Part shown: in pieces, positions 1 through 7,217 of the stretch
How the letters are laid out: every line of letters begins with the position of its first letter
Numbering within the stretch: the stretch's first letter is position 1
Assembly: GCF_000711975.1 (NCBI RefSeq)
Contig: NZ_JONT01000016.1
Span: 1-54,823 of the forward strand
Direction: 5' to 3'
Source: Desulfofalx alkaliphila DSM 12257
Lineage (GTDB): Bacteria > Bacillota > Desulfotomaculia > Desulfotomaculales > Desulfohalotomaculaceae
Length of the DNA stretch: 54,823 nucleotides
Translations under genes and position numbers: made by a program
Notes under the pieces: model-generated
The model's input: the letters and a program-made list of their open reading frames with translations, nothing else
The model's database searches: none
What the model was told of the DNA's origin: nothing

Positions 1-279
1 CTTTGCAAAGAATGCCGCTGCTTTTTTTAAGAAGGCAATTTCCTTCTCTTTCTCAGCTAGTTCCCGACGTAATCTTTTATTCTCTTCGAAAGCATCTGTT
101 TGTTCTTGTAGTTGAGGGTTGAATTGGCATTCTTTGCGGTGTTGCTTTAACCAGTATGATATCGTACCTTGGCCAAGGCCATATTCTTCAGTCAGACTCT
201 TTTGTGTGCGCCCTTCTTCGAGATGAAGGCGTATAATCTTTTGTTTTAACTCGGGTTCATAGTATGGTTTTTTAGCCAC
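1..279 (-). CDS. IS3-family transposase OrfA (partial)
   Basis: This is the N-terminal 93 residues of an IS3-type OrfA, the DNA-binding subunit that is normally joined to the DDE catalytic OrfB by a -1 frameshift. The GTG start at 277-279 gives VAKKPYYEPELKQKIIRLHL, followed by a helix-turn-helix (EEGRTQKSLTEEYGLGQGTI, about residues 20-40). A leucine-zipper-like coiled coil follows (ENKRLRRELAEKEKEIAFLK, about 66-85), typical of IS3 OrfA oligomerisation. No stop occurs before the window edge. The short segment after it (360-560) looks like decayed or truncated sequence, so the element may have landed next to or within an old gene. Confidence 0.8.
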   Translation of the reverse strand, partial: MAKKPYYEPELKQKIIRLHLEEGRTQKSLTEEYGLGQGTISYWLKQHRKECQFNPQLQEQTDAFEENKRLRRELAEKEKEIAFLKKAAAFFAK

Positions 280-351
280 TTGTCATCGCTCCCTTGATTT
301 AGTATAACAAAATCCTATATCAAGGTGTTACAACTTTAGTTTACCAGGTCA
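1..351 (-). mobile_element. IS3-family insertion sequence, one end only (runs off window)
   Basis: Only the orfA end of an IS3-type element is inside the window. The transposase fragment reads leftward off the edge. About 70 bases upstream of its start the sequence, read on the minus strand, begins TGACCTGGTAAACTAAAG, which has the TG... start expected of an IS3-family terminal repeat. I placed the outer boundary near base 351 on that basis. The other end, orfB and the target duplication cannot be seen, so the boundary is an estimate. Confidence 0.55.
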
Positions 352-439
352 AAGATAAAGAGTTTTATATTTTAGTGATGGAGGAAGTGGGAAGAGTGTT
401 ATATAAAGAATTAAGAAACAAATAATTTATTGCATAATA

Positions 440-565
440 TTTTGGCCATTTTCATAATATTGAACTCGTTAAGTGGGTGCTTCATCCTATTTTAGGTATT
501 ATTGCTGTTAATAGAGCGGATATTGTAGATATTGACATGGATTCTATGCTTGTGAGGGAGAAATA
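440..565 (+). pseudogene. possible C-terminal remnant of a truncated gene
   Basis: After a stop, an open stretch reads YFGHFHNIELVKWVLHPILG and then IIAVNRADIVDIDMDSMLVR before a TAA at 563-565. It has no convincing start and ends just before thpR. It has protein-like composition but I do not recognise the family. It could be the tail of a gene whose front was lost when the neighbouring insertion sequence arrived, or chance reading of spacer DNA. Confidence 0.2.
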
Positions 566-568
566 AGG

Positions 569-1102
569 ATGAGATTGTTTATAGCGGTTAATTTTAATGA
601 ACAGGTTAAGAGGGATATAAAAAATATAGTGGAAAGAGTTAAGAGATATGCTAAACAGGGGCGATTTGTAAATGAAGAGCATATGCATTTGACATTGGAG
701 TTCCTGGGTGAGATTACTGAGGAAAGAGTGAAGGACATTTTATCTGCAATGAAGCTTGTAAATGCTGCTCCATTTACCCTAGCTTTGTCCGACCTAGGAT
801 ATTTTAAACGCAGAGAGGGAAATATTTACTGGTTTGGAATTACTGAAAACAAAGATTTAATGGTTATGCAAAGGGAAGTTCACAAACTGCTAAAAGAAAG
901 GGGATTTAATCTAGAAGAAAGGGAATACAGACCCCATATTACCATTGGCAGAAAAGTTAAATTGACAAACACCTTTAATTCAGACGAGCTAAAGGAATCC
1001 ATTGGCAAGATTCAGATCCGGGTGAATTCAATAGATTTGGTGAAAAGTGAAAGAATTAATGGCAAGTTAATTTATACAACAATTTTTTCAAAAGCTTTGT
1101 AA
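569..1102 (+). CDS. thpR: RNA 2',3'-cyclic phosphodiesterase (2H phosphoesterase)
   Basis: This is a 177-residue member of the LigT/ThpR branch of the 2H phosphoesterases, which open 2',3'-cyclic phosphate RNA ends to 2'-phosphates and in vitro can ligate 2'-5' tRNA halves. Two HxTx catalytic motifs are visible, His40-Leu-Thr-Leu and His123-Ile-Thr-Ile, spaced as expected for the family, and the N-terminus MRLFIAVNF is typical. The ATG at 569 follows GGGAG at a good distance. It stands alone, with a short hairpin and T-run just after the stop. The family is certain; the physiological RNA substrate is not known from sequence. Confidence 0.93.
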   Translation: MRLFIAVNFNEQVKRDIKNIVERVKRYAKQGRFVNEEHMHLTLEFLGEITEERVKDILSAMKLVNAAPFTLALSDLGYFKRREGNIYWFGITENKDLMVMQREVHKLLKERGFNLEEREYRPHITIGRKVKLTNTFNSDELKESIGKIQIRVNSIDLVKSERINGKLIYTTIFSKAL

Positions 1103-1107
1103 GGAAA

Positions 1108-1143
1108 AACATGCCTGTTATGGGGCAGGTTTTTTCTTTTTTA
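1108..1143 (+). terminator. intrinsic terminator after thpR
   Basis: A short hairpin (GCCTG...CAGG) directly follows the thpR stop and is followed by TTTTTTCTTTTTT. The stem is weak but the T-run is strong. Confidence 0.55.
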
Positions 1144-1162
1144 GGAAAAATTTTAACATTTC

Positions 1163-1204
1163 TTGATATAAATCAATTTATTTTAGAAGACTACTTGGTA
1201 AAAT
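1163..1204 (+). promoter_or_regulatory. FNR/CRP-type promoter with perfect TTGAT-N4-ATCAA box
   Basis: TTGATATAAATCAA at 1163-1176 is a perfect FNR/Dnr-type palindrome. A TAAAAT -10 lies at 1199-1204, so the predicted start near 1211 puts the box centre at about -41.5, the class II activator position. The same box and the same spacing recur at 4939-4980. The regulator could be an FNR-like oxygen sensor or a Dnr-like NO sensor; the sequence cannot tell which. Confidence 0.75.
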
Positions 1205-1240
1205 GAACACAACATAAATGATATGAAAGAAGGGGAAAAT

Positions 1241-1537
1241 ATGTCAAAACATTTTAATGATGTAAAGGAACGGCATTTTAACAAATTGGAGCAATATGTA
1301 CCTGTTGTTGCACGGGTTCATGGGGGCAGTCACCCAGAATTCCATGAGGTGCGGGCCTTATTTGAAGCTATCAGCAAGAAGATCAAGGGGGCAGGGTCAG
1401 AAAGGCCTGAGCTAAATGAAGAATTTGCTAAGTTACGTGAAATTACAAATAACTATACTGTTCCGGCTGATGTATGCGAAACCTATGAGGGGGTTTACAA
1501 AATGTTGGCCGAATTAGATAAAGCATATCAAGCTTAG
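1241..1537 (+). CDS. small ScdA/Ric-like protein (iron-sulfur repair family relative)
   Basis: This 98-residue soluble protein contains VARVHGGSHPEFHEVRALFE, very like the first conserved segment of the hemerythrin-like domain of Ric/ScdA/YtfE proteins, which repair Fe-S clusters after NO or peroxide damage. It lacks the later His/Glu motifs that complete the di-iron site in full-length Ric, so its own activity is uncertain. I chose the ATG at 1241 because AAGGGG sits 5-10 bases ahead of it; an in-frame ATG at 1223 is less well placed. It is the first gene after the FNR-type promoter and is followed by a long hairpin and the P-type ATPase. Its context suggests a stress role linked to anaerobic or NO sensing. 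Confidence 0.65.
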   Translation: MSKHFNDVKERHFNKLEQYVPVVARVHGGSHPEFHEVRALFEAISKKIKGAGSERPELNEEFAKLREITNNYTVPADVCETYEGVYKMLAELDKAYQA

Positions 1538-1569
1538 TAGAAATAATTCAAAATGATTTGCCCGCGAAG

Positions 1570-1618
1570 ATGAATCCAGAAAGTAGTAATTTAGCAAGTA
1601 CTTTCTGGATTCATTTTC
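1570..1618 (+). terminator. 16-bp perfect hairpin between ScdA-like gene and P-type ATPase
   Basis: The arms ATGAATCCAGAAAGTA (1570-1585) and their exact reverse complement (1599-1614) flank a 13-base loop. Only TTT follows, so it may be a weak terminator that lets some transcripts run into the ATPase, or a protective 3' hairpin. Confidence 0.6.
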
Positions 1619-1645
1619 ATAAATCAAAAATACGGAGGTGATAAA

Positions 1646-3502
1646 ATGGTGCAGAGATTTATATTAAGAAGAAGAAGTCAAATAGCATTAATCAGTGGTG
1701 TTTTAATTATAATTGCATTTACCGGCAAATTAGCTTTTAAAAATATAGATGTGTTTGTTTGGTCGCTGATTATTGCCTCCATCTTAGGGGTTGCTCCCAT
1801 TGCAATTCAAGCATATCAAGCATTAAAGGTCAGGGTTGTCAGTATCGATGTTTTAGTTACCATAGCAGTTGTTGGGGCATTTTTAATTAACAACTATGAA
1901 GAGGCAGCCATCGTAACCTTCCTATTCTTATTTGGTGCTTATCTGGAACAACGCACATTGAATAAAACACGTTCTGCCATAAAAGAATTAACTGAAATCG
2001 CCCCGGAAAGTGCCTTGAAGCAAATGGAAAATGGAGAATTCGAAGAGGTAGAAGTGGATGAGGTTGACATAGGTGATGTTTTACTTGTTAAAACCGGGGC
2101 AAAAGTTCCTGTGGACGGTACAGTCTTAACAGGTGAAGGTCATATTAATGAGGCCAGTATTACCGGTGAATCCGTTCCGGTAAGTAAAAAGAAGGGTTCT
2201 CAAGTATATGCCGGCACCATTTTAGAAAACGGCACCATTCAAGTAGTTGCAGATCGCGTCGGTGAGGATACTACTTTTGGTAAAATTATAGAATTAGTGG
2301 AAGAAGCACAAGATTCAAAGTCAGAGGCTGAGCGCTTCATTGATAGATTTTCTAAGTACTATACTCCGGCTGTTTTAGTTTTTGCTGCTATTGTATGGCT
2401 TATTTCCCGGGACCTTGAACTTGCAATTACCATTTTAGTACTAGGCTGTCCGGGGGCATTGGTTATCGGTGTGCCGGTTTCTAACGTTGCCGGAATCGGT
2501 AATGGAGCACGAAACGGTGTTCTATTGAAAGGCAGCGAAGTGATTCACGATTTTAGTAAAGTTGACACAGTGGTATTTGACAAAACAGGTACATTAACAA
2601 TAGGAAATCCTAAGGTGGCCGATACCCAATTTTATACAAATAACCTTGATGAAGTGTTGGGTTACCTTGCAAGTGTTGAAAGTGAATCAGACCATCCATT
2701 GGCCAAAGCAGTTGTAGAACATATTGGAGATACGAAATCCTATACCGTTGAAAGCACAGATGTTGTAAAAGGTGGCGGAATTGTTGCTTACGTAAACGGG
2801 CATAGGGTAGCAGTCGGTAATGTTGCATTGATGGAAGAAGAAAATGTACATTTAAATGAAAAAGTTCGTGATGATATTGCCCGATTTGAGCAAAAGGGTA
2901 ACTCACTTGTACTGACAGCGGTTGATGGTGAATTAAAAGTACTAATGGGTATCCGTGATCAAATTCGACCCGGTGTAAAAGAAGATCTTCAAAGGTTAAA
3001 GAAATTAGGTGTGAAAAACCTAATAGTCCTCTCAGGAGATAACCAGGGAACAGTTGATTTAGTAGCCCATGAACTTGGAATGACCGAAGCGCACGGGCAC
3101 ATGCTGCCGGAAGATAAATCAGCCTACATTGAGGAGTTACAAGCCAAAGGTCAAATTGTGGCCTTTGTTGGAGATGGAGTAAACGACAGTCCTTCCCTGG
3201 CTCTGGCAGACATCGGAATCGCCATGGGAAGTGGTACAGATGTAGCAATTGAAACTTCAGATATTGTCTTGATGAATTCAGACTTCAGTCGCCTGCCACA
3301 TGCTTTGGGCCTAACAAAGGCAACAGCCAATAATATGCGTCAAAATATTGTTATCGCAGTGGGGGTTGTAATAGTTCTACTGGCCAGTGTGTTCTTAAGT
3401 GAGTGGATGAATATGACAATCGGTATGTTAGCACACGAGGCAAGTATCTTAGTTGTAATTTTAAACGGTATGAGACTCCTGGGTTATAAATTAAGAAAGT
3501 AG
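1646..3502 (+). CDS. heavy-metal translocating P1B-type ATPase with CPG motif
   Basis: This 618-residue integral membrane ATPase exports or imports a transition metal using ATP. Visible are the phosphatase TGES loop, phosphorylation motif DKTGTLT with Asp312, the P1B-specific HP pair (SDHPLAKAV), and hinge GDGVNDSPSLALADIGIAMG. The metal-site motif in the transmembrane helix is Cys268-Pro269-Gly270 (LGCPGALVIG), not the usual CPC, CPH or SPC. So the metal specificity cannot be assigned from known subclasses. There is no N-terminal HMA domain, but a separate CxxC metallochaperone is encoded 1.5 kb downstream. AGGTG precedes the ATG. It is probably co-transcribed, at least partly, with the ScdA-like gene through the intervening hairpin. 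Confidence 0.93.
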   Translation: MVQRFILRRRSQIALISGVLIIIAFTGKLAFKNIDVFVWSLIIASILGVAPIAIQAYQALKVRVVSIDVLVTIAVVGAFLINNYEEAAIVTFLFLFGAYLEQRTLNKTRSAIKELTEIAPESALKQMENGEFEEVEVDEVDIGDVLLVKTGAKVPVDGTVLTGEGHINEASITGESVPVSKKKGSQVYAGTILENGTIQVVADRVGEDTTFGKIIELVEEAQDSKSEAERFIDRFSKYYTPAVLVFAAIVWLISRDLELAITILVLGCPGALVIGVPVSNVAGIGNGARNGVLLKGSEVIHDFSKVDTVVFDKTGTLTIGNPKVADTQFYTNNLDEVLGYLASVESESDHPLAKAVVEHIGDTKSYTVESTDVVKGGGIVAYVNGHRVAVGNVALMEEENVHLNEKVRDDIARFEQKGNSLVLTAVDGELKVLMGIRDQIRPGVKEDLQRLKKLGVKNLIVLSGDNQGTVDLVAHELGMTEAHGHMLPEDKSAYIEELQAKGQIVAFVGDGVNDSPSLALADIGIAMGSGTDVAIETSDIVLMNSDFSRLPHALGLTKATANNMRQNIVIAVGVVIVLLASVFLSEWMNMTIGMLAHEASILVVILNGMRLLGYKLRK

Positions 3503-3628
3503 TTTAAGTGGGGAAAATAGCGTCATCTTTATGCCGGCACAAACCAGATGATGGCATTGGTGACGCTTCCCATTTCAAACAGCTTCTTACGCAACAGTAA
3601 AATAATAGCAATTAATTGCAGGGTAGAA

Positions 3629-4153
3629 TTAGGGGTGGCTGTTAGAATGGGCTTCAGTCCCCAAACTTTGCCTGTTCTTATGAGCCTTCTTTCTAGGCTT
3701 GAAAACTGATACACCAATCATAATCAGCATAATTAATATCTGTAAGGAGATGAATAAAAGAACAAGTCCTCCGTCCGAAAAGCCACCATTAAAGCCGGAT
3801 GTGTTTACCTTATCTATTATTGAAAATATTTGACCAATAGTTCCGACACCAATACATGGTATGAGCAATAAAATTAAGATCCATTTAGAAAGTACCCAAC
3901 CGTTCTTAATAAATCCCCAGTTTGTAAAAAATCCGTAGACTAAACCTTGAATTAGTGTAAAAATGGCTACAGGCAAGATTAATTTTTGATATAACATGGG
4001 TATTAAAGGGGCAATTACCAGAAAATCAGTTTCATTTAGAGTAAAAAAACTTATCAAGGCCAGTATACCTATAGATGCCGTTGCTCCAAACCATATGCTT
4101 GCAGTTATTATATGCAAAATACGCAACCATTTCATACTTTTACCCTTTATCAT
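3629..4153 (-). CDS. four-helix integral membrane protein (DUF2269-like)
   Basis: This 174-residue membrane protein has four hydrophobic helices. It opens with LRILHIITASIWFGATA, a pattern seen in DUF2269/CopD-like membrane proteins where conserved His residues may bind heme or metal. The C-terminus is hydrophilic and His/Lys/Ser-rich. It is the last gene of a three-gene leftward unit with the coiled-coil membrane protein (13-base gap) and the ArsR-type regulator. Function is unknown. Placement between a metal ATPase and a metal-type regulator suggests a metal or redox role, but this is inference only. Confidence 0.6.
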   Translation of the reverse strand: MIKGKSMKWLRILHIITASIWFGATASIGILALISFFTLNETDFLVIAPLIPMLYQKLILPVAIFTLIQGLVYGFFTNWGFIKNGWVLSKWILILLLIPCIGVGTIGQIFSIIDKVNTSGFNGGFSDGGLVLLFISLQILIMLIMIGVSVFKPRKKAHKNRQSLGTEAHSNSHP

Positions 4154-4166
4154 TTTTTACCTCCTG

Positions 4167-4457
4167 TTAACCAACCTCGCGCAGCATTTTTTCAATAGCA
4201 CTGATACGTGCCTTTATATCCGCTATATCATTGGCCATGTTTTCCTGCTTTTCAACCATTTTCTGCTGTGCTGAAATAGATTCTTCAGCCAGCTTGCGAT
4301 ATGCTTCATCGCGGGCGGCTTCAGCTATACCGGCGTTTTTGGCCCTTATGTTTTTGGATATTTGCGAAATGGCTGTCACAGCTATTATGGTTATTAATGT
4401 TAGAATAAATAGTACAAATCCCATGCCTCCAATGCCAAAAATAACCTCTTCGTTCAT
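4167..4457 (-). CDS. small membrane protein with coiled-coil tail
   Basis: This protein has 96 residues: one N-terminal transmembrane helix (about residues 10-30), then a charged Ala/Glu/Lys-rich helix (about 40-96) predicted to be coiled coil. The layout resembles PspB-like or other single-pass membrane adaptors, but I cannot assign a family. Its ATG overlaps the stop of the ArsR-type regulator by four bases (ATGA), so the two are translationally coupled. It may be a membrane partner or co-sensor for that regulator. Confidence 0.6.
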   Translation of the reverse strand: MNEEVIFGIGGMGFVLFILTLITIIAVTAISQISKNIRAKNAGIAEAARDEAYRKLAEESISAQQKMVEKQENMANDIADIKARISAIEKMLREVG

Positions 4458-4834
4458 TCTTTATCCTCCTTTTTATTTTCCTTTGAAGTTGTATTGCCGG
4501 CCTCTTTGAGAGTAAGTGTTTTTACTGCCCCAGTAATAGTCTCAGGGGTTAGCTTGAGTGCAAAGGGCAGTAATTCAAAATAATTCATTGCCTTGCCGTC
4601 TTCTGATAATTCCAGTTTGCTTGTCACCAAACCGGCCTTTTCTAAGCGCTTTAAGTGCATATAGAGCAGTGGGCGACTAATCATAGCCTCCCGGGCAAGT
4701 TGACTTACATGGATGCGCCTTCCATTTAACAAGGCCAGAATTCTTAATCGATGTGGGTTTGCCAATGCTTCCAGTATTGAGAGCAGCTCATCTCCAGATG
4801 GTAATGTGGGTTTTAAACGATCTTTATCATCTAT
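4454..4834 (-). CDS. ArsR-type winged-helix regulator, apparent ATA start
   Basis: This is a winged helix-turn-helix protein of the ArsR/HTH-20 type: LALLNGRRIHVSQLAREAMI, then SRPLLYMHLKRLEKAGLVTS is the recognition helix and wing. The conserved first helix (DELLSILEALANPHRLRILA) begins before any usable ATG, GTG or TTG. The only in-frame TTG (4763-4765) would cut it in two. An ATA at 4832-4834 sits 7 bases after AAAGGATGG and gives a normal 126-residue protein, so I propose an ATA start. The metal-binding Cys of classical ArsR proteins are absent. It heads a leftward three-gene unit and faces a perfect palindrome at 4870-4895, its likely operator. Confidence 0.7.
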   Translation of the reverse strand: MDDKDRLKPTLPSGDELLSILEALANPHRLRILALLNGRRIHVSQLAREAMISRPLLYMHLKRLEKAGLVTSKLELSEDGKAMNYFELLPFALKLTPETITGAVKTLTLKEAGNTTSKENKKEDKE

Positions 4835-4869
4835 TGCTTATCCATCCTTTCAAAGATATAAAAGCATAA

Positions 4870-4895
4870 CACCTGTAATAATTTTATTACAGGTG
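4870..4895. promoter_or_regulatory. perfect 26-bp palindrome, likely operator
   Basis: Two inverted 12-base arms, CACCTGTAATAA and its exact complement, are separated by TT. The palindrome sits in the gap between the leftward ArsR-type operon and the rightward metallochaperone gene, about 35 bases from the regulator start. That is the expected place for an autoregulatory operator. It has no T-run and is too AT-rich in the centre to look like a terminator. Confidence 0.65.
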
Positions 4896-4938
4896 AAATA
4901 ATATGTCAACTATGATTAGGATATATTATGAGATAAAT

Positions 4939-4980
4939 TTGATGTAAATCAATTTATTTTTAATAGCAATAGAGTAAAAT
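4939..4980 (+). promoter_or_regulatory. second FNR/CRP-type promoter
   Basis: TTGATGTAAATCAA (4939-4952) is a perfect TTGAT-N4-ATCAA box. TAAAAT at 4975-4980 lies at exactly the same distance as in the promoter at 1163-1204, and the bases just after the box are also nearly identical. The pair is probably controlled by the same regulator. Confidence 0.75.
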
Positions 4981-5021
4981 AAGTATTAAGAAAACAAGTG
5001 TTTAAAAAAGGAGCGATAATA

Positions 5022-5255
5022 ATGCAAAAAGCCACGATTCAATTGGAAACCTTAACCTGTCCTTCATGCTTACAAAAAATTGACAAGGCAGTAAAGTCCT
5101 TAGAAGGTGTGGACAAAGAGAGTGTAAATGTATTATTTAACTCAAGTAAAGTAAAGTTAGACTTTGATAATGAAAAAATATCAATAGAAAAGATTAAAGA
5201 TGCCATCACTGCCCTAGGGTTTGAAGTAAAAAAATCCCAAGTAAGAGACAAATAA
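5022..5255 (+). CDS. heavy-metal-associated (HMA/CopZ-like) metallochaperone
   Basis: This is a 77-residue single HMA domain. LTCPSCLQKIDKAVKSLEGV contains the CxxC (CPSC) metal-binding pair on the first loop, followed by VNVLFNSSKVKLDFD and an Ala-Leu-Gly-Phe ending typical of the beta-alpha-beta-beta-alpha-beta fold. The start is the ATG at 5022 after AAAGGAG; an upstream in-frame GTG at 4998 would put the ribosome site inside the gene. It is driven by an FNR-type promoter and followed by a terminator, so it is monocistronic. It probably serves the nearby P1B ATPase, which lacks its own HMA domain. The metal (Cu, Zn or other) is not certain. Confidence 0.85.
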   Translation: MQKATIQLETLTCPSCLQKIDKAVKSLEGVDKESVNVLFNSSKVKLDFDNEKISIEKIKDAITALGFEVKKSQVRDK

Positions 5256-5261
5256 GACCAA

Positions 5262-5295
5262 ACCGATCCCACCATGGGGATCGGTATATTTTTTA
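5262..5295 (+). terminator. intrinsic terminator after the HMA gene
   Basis: A 9-bp stem ACCGATCCC/GGGATCGGT with a 6-base loop is followed by ATATTTTTTA. Confidence 0.85.
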
Positions 5296-5381
5296 TCTGA
5301 AAAAATAATCCTGGAAAATAATGTAAATAAATTGCAACCTGTTAAATATCCTTCCATATTATGTTAGTAGGGAGGGATATT

Positions 5382-6248
5382 ATGTGTAAAAATGAAAAAG
5401 AATTTGCAAATGAGTCTTTGCGCCAAAACTTATTCTGGCTGCGGATTATGGCGGAGCATGCCCTGTTCGTTCGGCTGGGGCTTCCCTGCAATGAAACACA
5501 ATTGATTAATGAAGCAATAGAATTGGAAGCACAGTTTCGAATGTTACTGAAGACTGCCCGCGAAACTCCGAAGGATGAAAAAGCAGTACGTAGATTAAAC
5601 AGCATGGTGATTAAGGCTCTGGATAGAATTATTAGCTTCAAAACCAGAGTACTAAAGCGTATCATTACCTGTTCTATCGGTGGTGCAAACTACCCGCTGT
5701 TAGTAGATCACATTAGAAGAGAAGCGATCCGTTTTAGGGCTATTCTTATTCGCTTAAATAAAGGAATTAAACTGCCCCTTAATGAAAAGGTACTTCAAGA
5801 AGAAATTTTCTGGTTGCGAATTATGGGTGACCACGCAAGATTTATTGCCCACCTGCTTGACCCTTCAGAGAGGGAACTGGTTGGCGTATCCTTCAAGTTT
5901 GCCGAACGATTTGAAACATTGCGCCTGCAAGCCAGGGACCTTGAATCAATGCTTGTTCCCGGAGTTTTTGAGGAAGAGCAATTCCCAGTGAAATTTGTAG
6001 AGGAACCCTTGCTTACCCATTTTCCTGTTAAACCCGGTGTAATTCCTAGATTAATAAGATTTAATAAGCAGGTGATTAATGCCACCAAAGATATTAGAGA
6101 TTTTAAGAAGATTGCCCGTGAATTAATTGCAGCCTGTAAGGTTTTAAGTATTATTGACCCGCTCCTTGCAGACCATGTTCTTCGCGAAGCTAATATGGCG
6201 TTGGAAGATTTAACGATGATTCAAAATAAGATTGATATAAAATGTTAA
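5382..6248 (+). CDS. DUF2935 protein, two tandem four-helix domains
   Basis: This is a 288-residue protein of two similar halves. Each half begins with FWLRIM(A/G)(E/D)HA (about residues 16-26 and 138-150) and continues as long amphipathic helices, the signature of DUF2935 proteins in clostridia and bacilli, thought to form hemerythrin- or ferritin-like bundles. Repeated His and Glu/Asp residues could bind metal. The ATG at 5382 follows GGGAGG at a good distance. It lies between the metallochaperone and Dps, in keeping with a metal or oxygen-stress role, though no biochemical activity is established for the family that I can name. Confidence 0.75.
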   Translation: MCKNEKEFANESLRQNLFWLRIMAEHALFVRLGLPCNETQLINEAIELEAQFRMLLKTARETPKDEKAVRRLNSMVIKALDRIISFKTRVLKRIITCSIGGANYPLLVDHIRREAIRFRAILIRLNKGIKLPLNEKVLQEEIFWLRIMGDHARFIAHLLDPSERELVGVSFKFAERFETLRLQARDLESMLVPGVFEEEQFPVKFVEEPLLTHFPVKPGVIPRLIRFNKQVINATKDIRDFKKIARELIAACKVLSIIDPLLADHVLREANMALEDLTMIQNKIDIKC

Positions 6249-6289
6249 TGTTATGGAAAACAGACAAGTGTTAATTTATGCCGCTAAAG

Positions 6290-6315
6290 AAGGGCGGGTT
6301 TCACGCCCGCCCCAT
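6290..6315. terminator. bidirectional hairpin between convergent genes
   Basis: A GC-rich stem GGGCGGG/CCCGCCC with a 7-base loop lies between the convergent DUF2935 and Dps genes. There is no long T-run on either side, so efficiency is uncertain. Confidence 0.5.
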
Positions 6316-6337
6316 AACCCCAGCAGTCTTTAGGGGA

Positions 6338-7072
6338 TTACTGAAGCTTATTTTGATTATTAACCATTTCGTCGCCAACCTTGTTGTGTTCCGCGCTAAT
6401 TAAATGCTCCATACCCCTTACCAGTGTGTCATCTTCAAGAATACTAAATAAATGATAGCCAAGATCTTCTCTGTCTAATAAAACTTCTTCAAGAACCTCT
6501 ACAGTGCCCCAATCGTTAAGCTCATGGGCCCGCTTAATTTGTTTGCGTAGCATATCCTGTAGCTTTAGCTCATGTTCAAGGTCGTTGCGAATAAAATCCC
6601 TCATGGTGTAGCGTCCTTCGACCTCATGCTTAATATACGACAGTTCGTGCTGAGTTACAGGATGGGCGGTGGGAACACCTCCCAGGCGGGCAACGCGCTC
6701 ACCTATCATATCTATATGTTTGATGGTCTTTTCTATATGTTCTTCTAACAAATGATGCAGGCTAAGAAATGATTCTGCTCCTTCAGTTAGCCAATGATGT
6801 TTGTTGTACTGGTGTAATGCAACGGTTAGAGCGCACATATGATCATCAAGCATTAATGCCATTTCATGACGTATTTCATAGGGAAGTCCTATTCCACACC
6901 CCTCTATTTTAACCGTTCTGGGCTGTTGTCTTAAAACCATATGGTGGTTGCTTGAATGTCCGGGAGTAGTGGGATTGAAACCGGACTTATCTAGGTTAAA
7001 CTTGCCTTCAAAATTACTCATATTAATTACTGTTGTTTTGAGTTCATTCGATACAAAATTACTTGTTTCCAT
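6338..7072 (-). CDS. Dps-family ferritin-like protein, long N-terminal extension
   Basis: This is a 244-residue member of the DpsA-like ferritin branch. These proteins oxidise ferrous iron and store it in a hollow shell, protecting DNA from peroxide. The ferroxidase region is visible as LHQYNKHHWLTEGAESFLSL (86-105), and then HIDMIGERVARLGG (119-132), the usual H...W...D...E pattern. The C-terminal helices extend from about 150 to 230. It is longer than classic Dps (about 160-180 residues) because of an N-terminal extension of about 60 residues. The ATG at 7072 follows GGAGG. It is transcribed alone. Confidence 0.85.
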   Translation of the reverse strand: METSNFVSNELKTTVINMSNFEGKFNLDKSGFNPTTPGHSSNHHMVLRQQPRTVKIEGCGIGLPYEIRHEMALMLDDHMCALTVALHQYNKHHWLTEGAESFLSLHHLLEEHIEKTIKHIDMIGERVARLGGVPTAHPVTQHELSYIKHEVEGRYTMRDFIRNDLEHELKLQDMLRKQIKRAHELNDWGTVEVLEEVLLDREDLGYHLFSILEDDTLVRGMEHLISAEHNKVGDEMVNNQNKLQ

Positions 7073-7183
7073 AATATATTACCTCCATGCCCTTTAAATT
7101 TTTGTTCTTAGTTTTCTTATATAAGGACCGGTTTATTCAAAATATTAGTAAAACTATTTTTAGCTCAGAATACAAAGGAATTG

Positions 7184-7212
7184 TTGATTTAATGTCAATT
7201 ATGTGCTAAAAT
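7184..7212 (+). promoter_or_regulatory. promoter of the trpB T-box transcript
   Basis: TTGATT (7184-7189), a 17-base spacer and TAAAAT (7207-7212) form a near-consensus vegetative promoter just upstream of the T-box leader. Confidence 0.65.
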
Positions 7213-7217
7213 CTGGC

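Noticed and set aside
1570-1614. 16-bp hairpin as a recombination site
   Set aside because: It lies between two same-direction genes just after a stop, which fits a terminator or transcript-end hairpin, and no recombinase is near.
2610-3248. 212-codon open frame on the minus strand inside the P-type ATPase gene
   Set aside because: It is opposite a well-conserved ATPase, has no ribosome site and a composition rich in Leu, His and Arg typical of an antisense shadow.
7184-7198. TTGATTTAATGTCAA as a third FNR-type box
   Set aside because: The half-sites are not TTGAT/ATCAA at the 4-base spacing, and the first six bases serve as the -35 of the trpB promoter.
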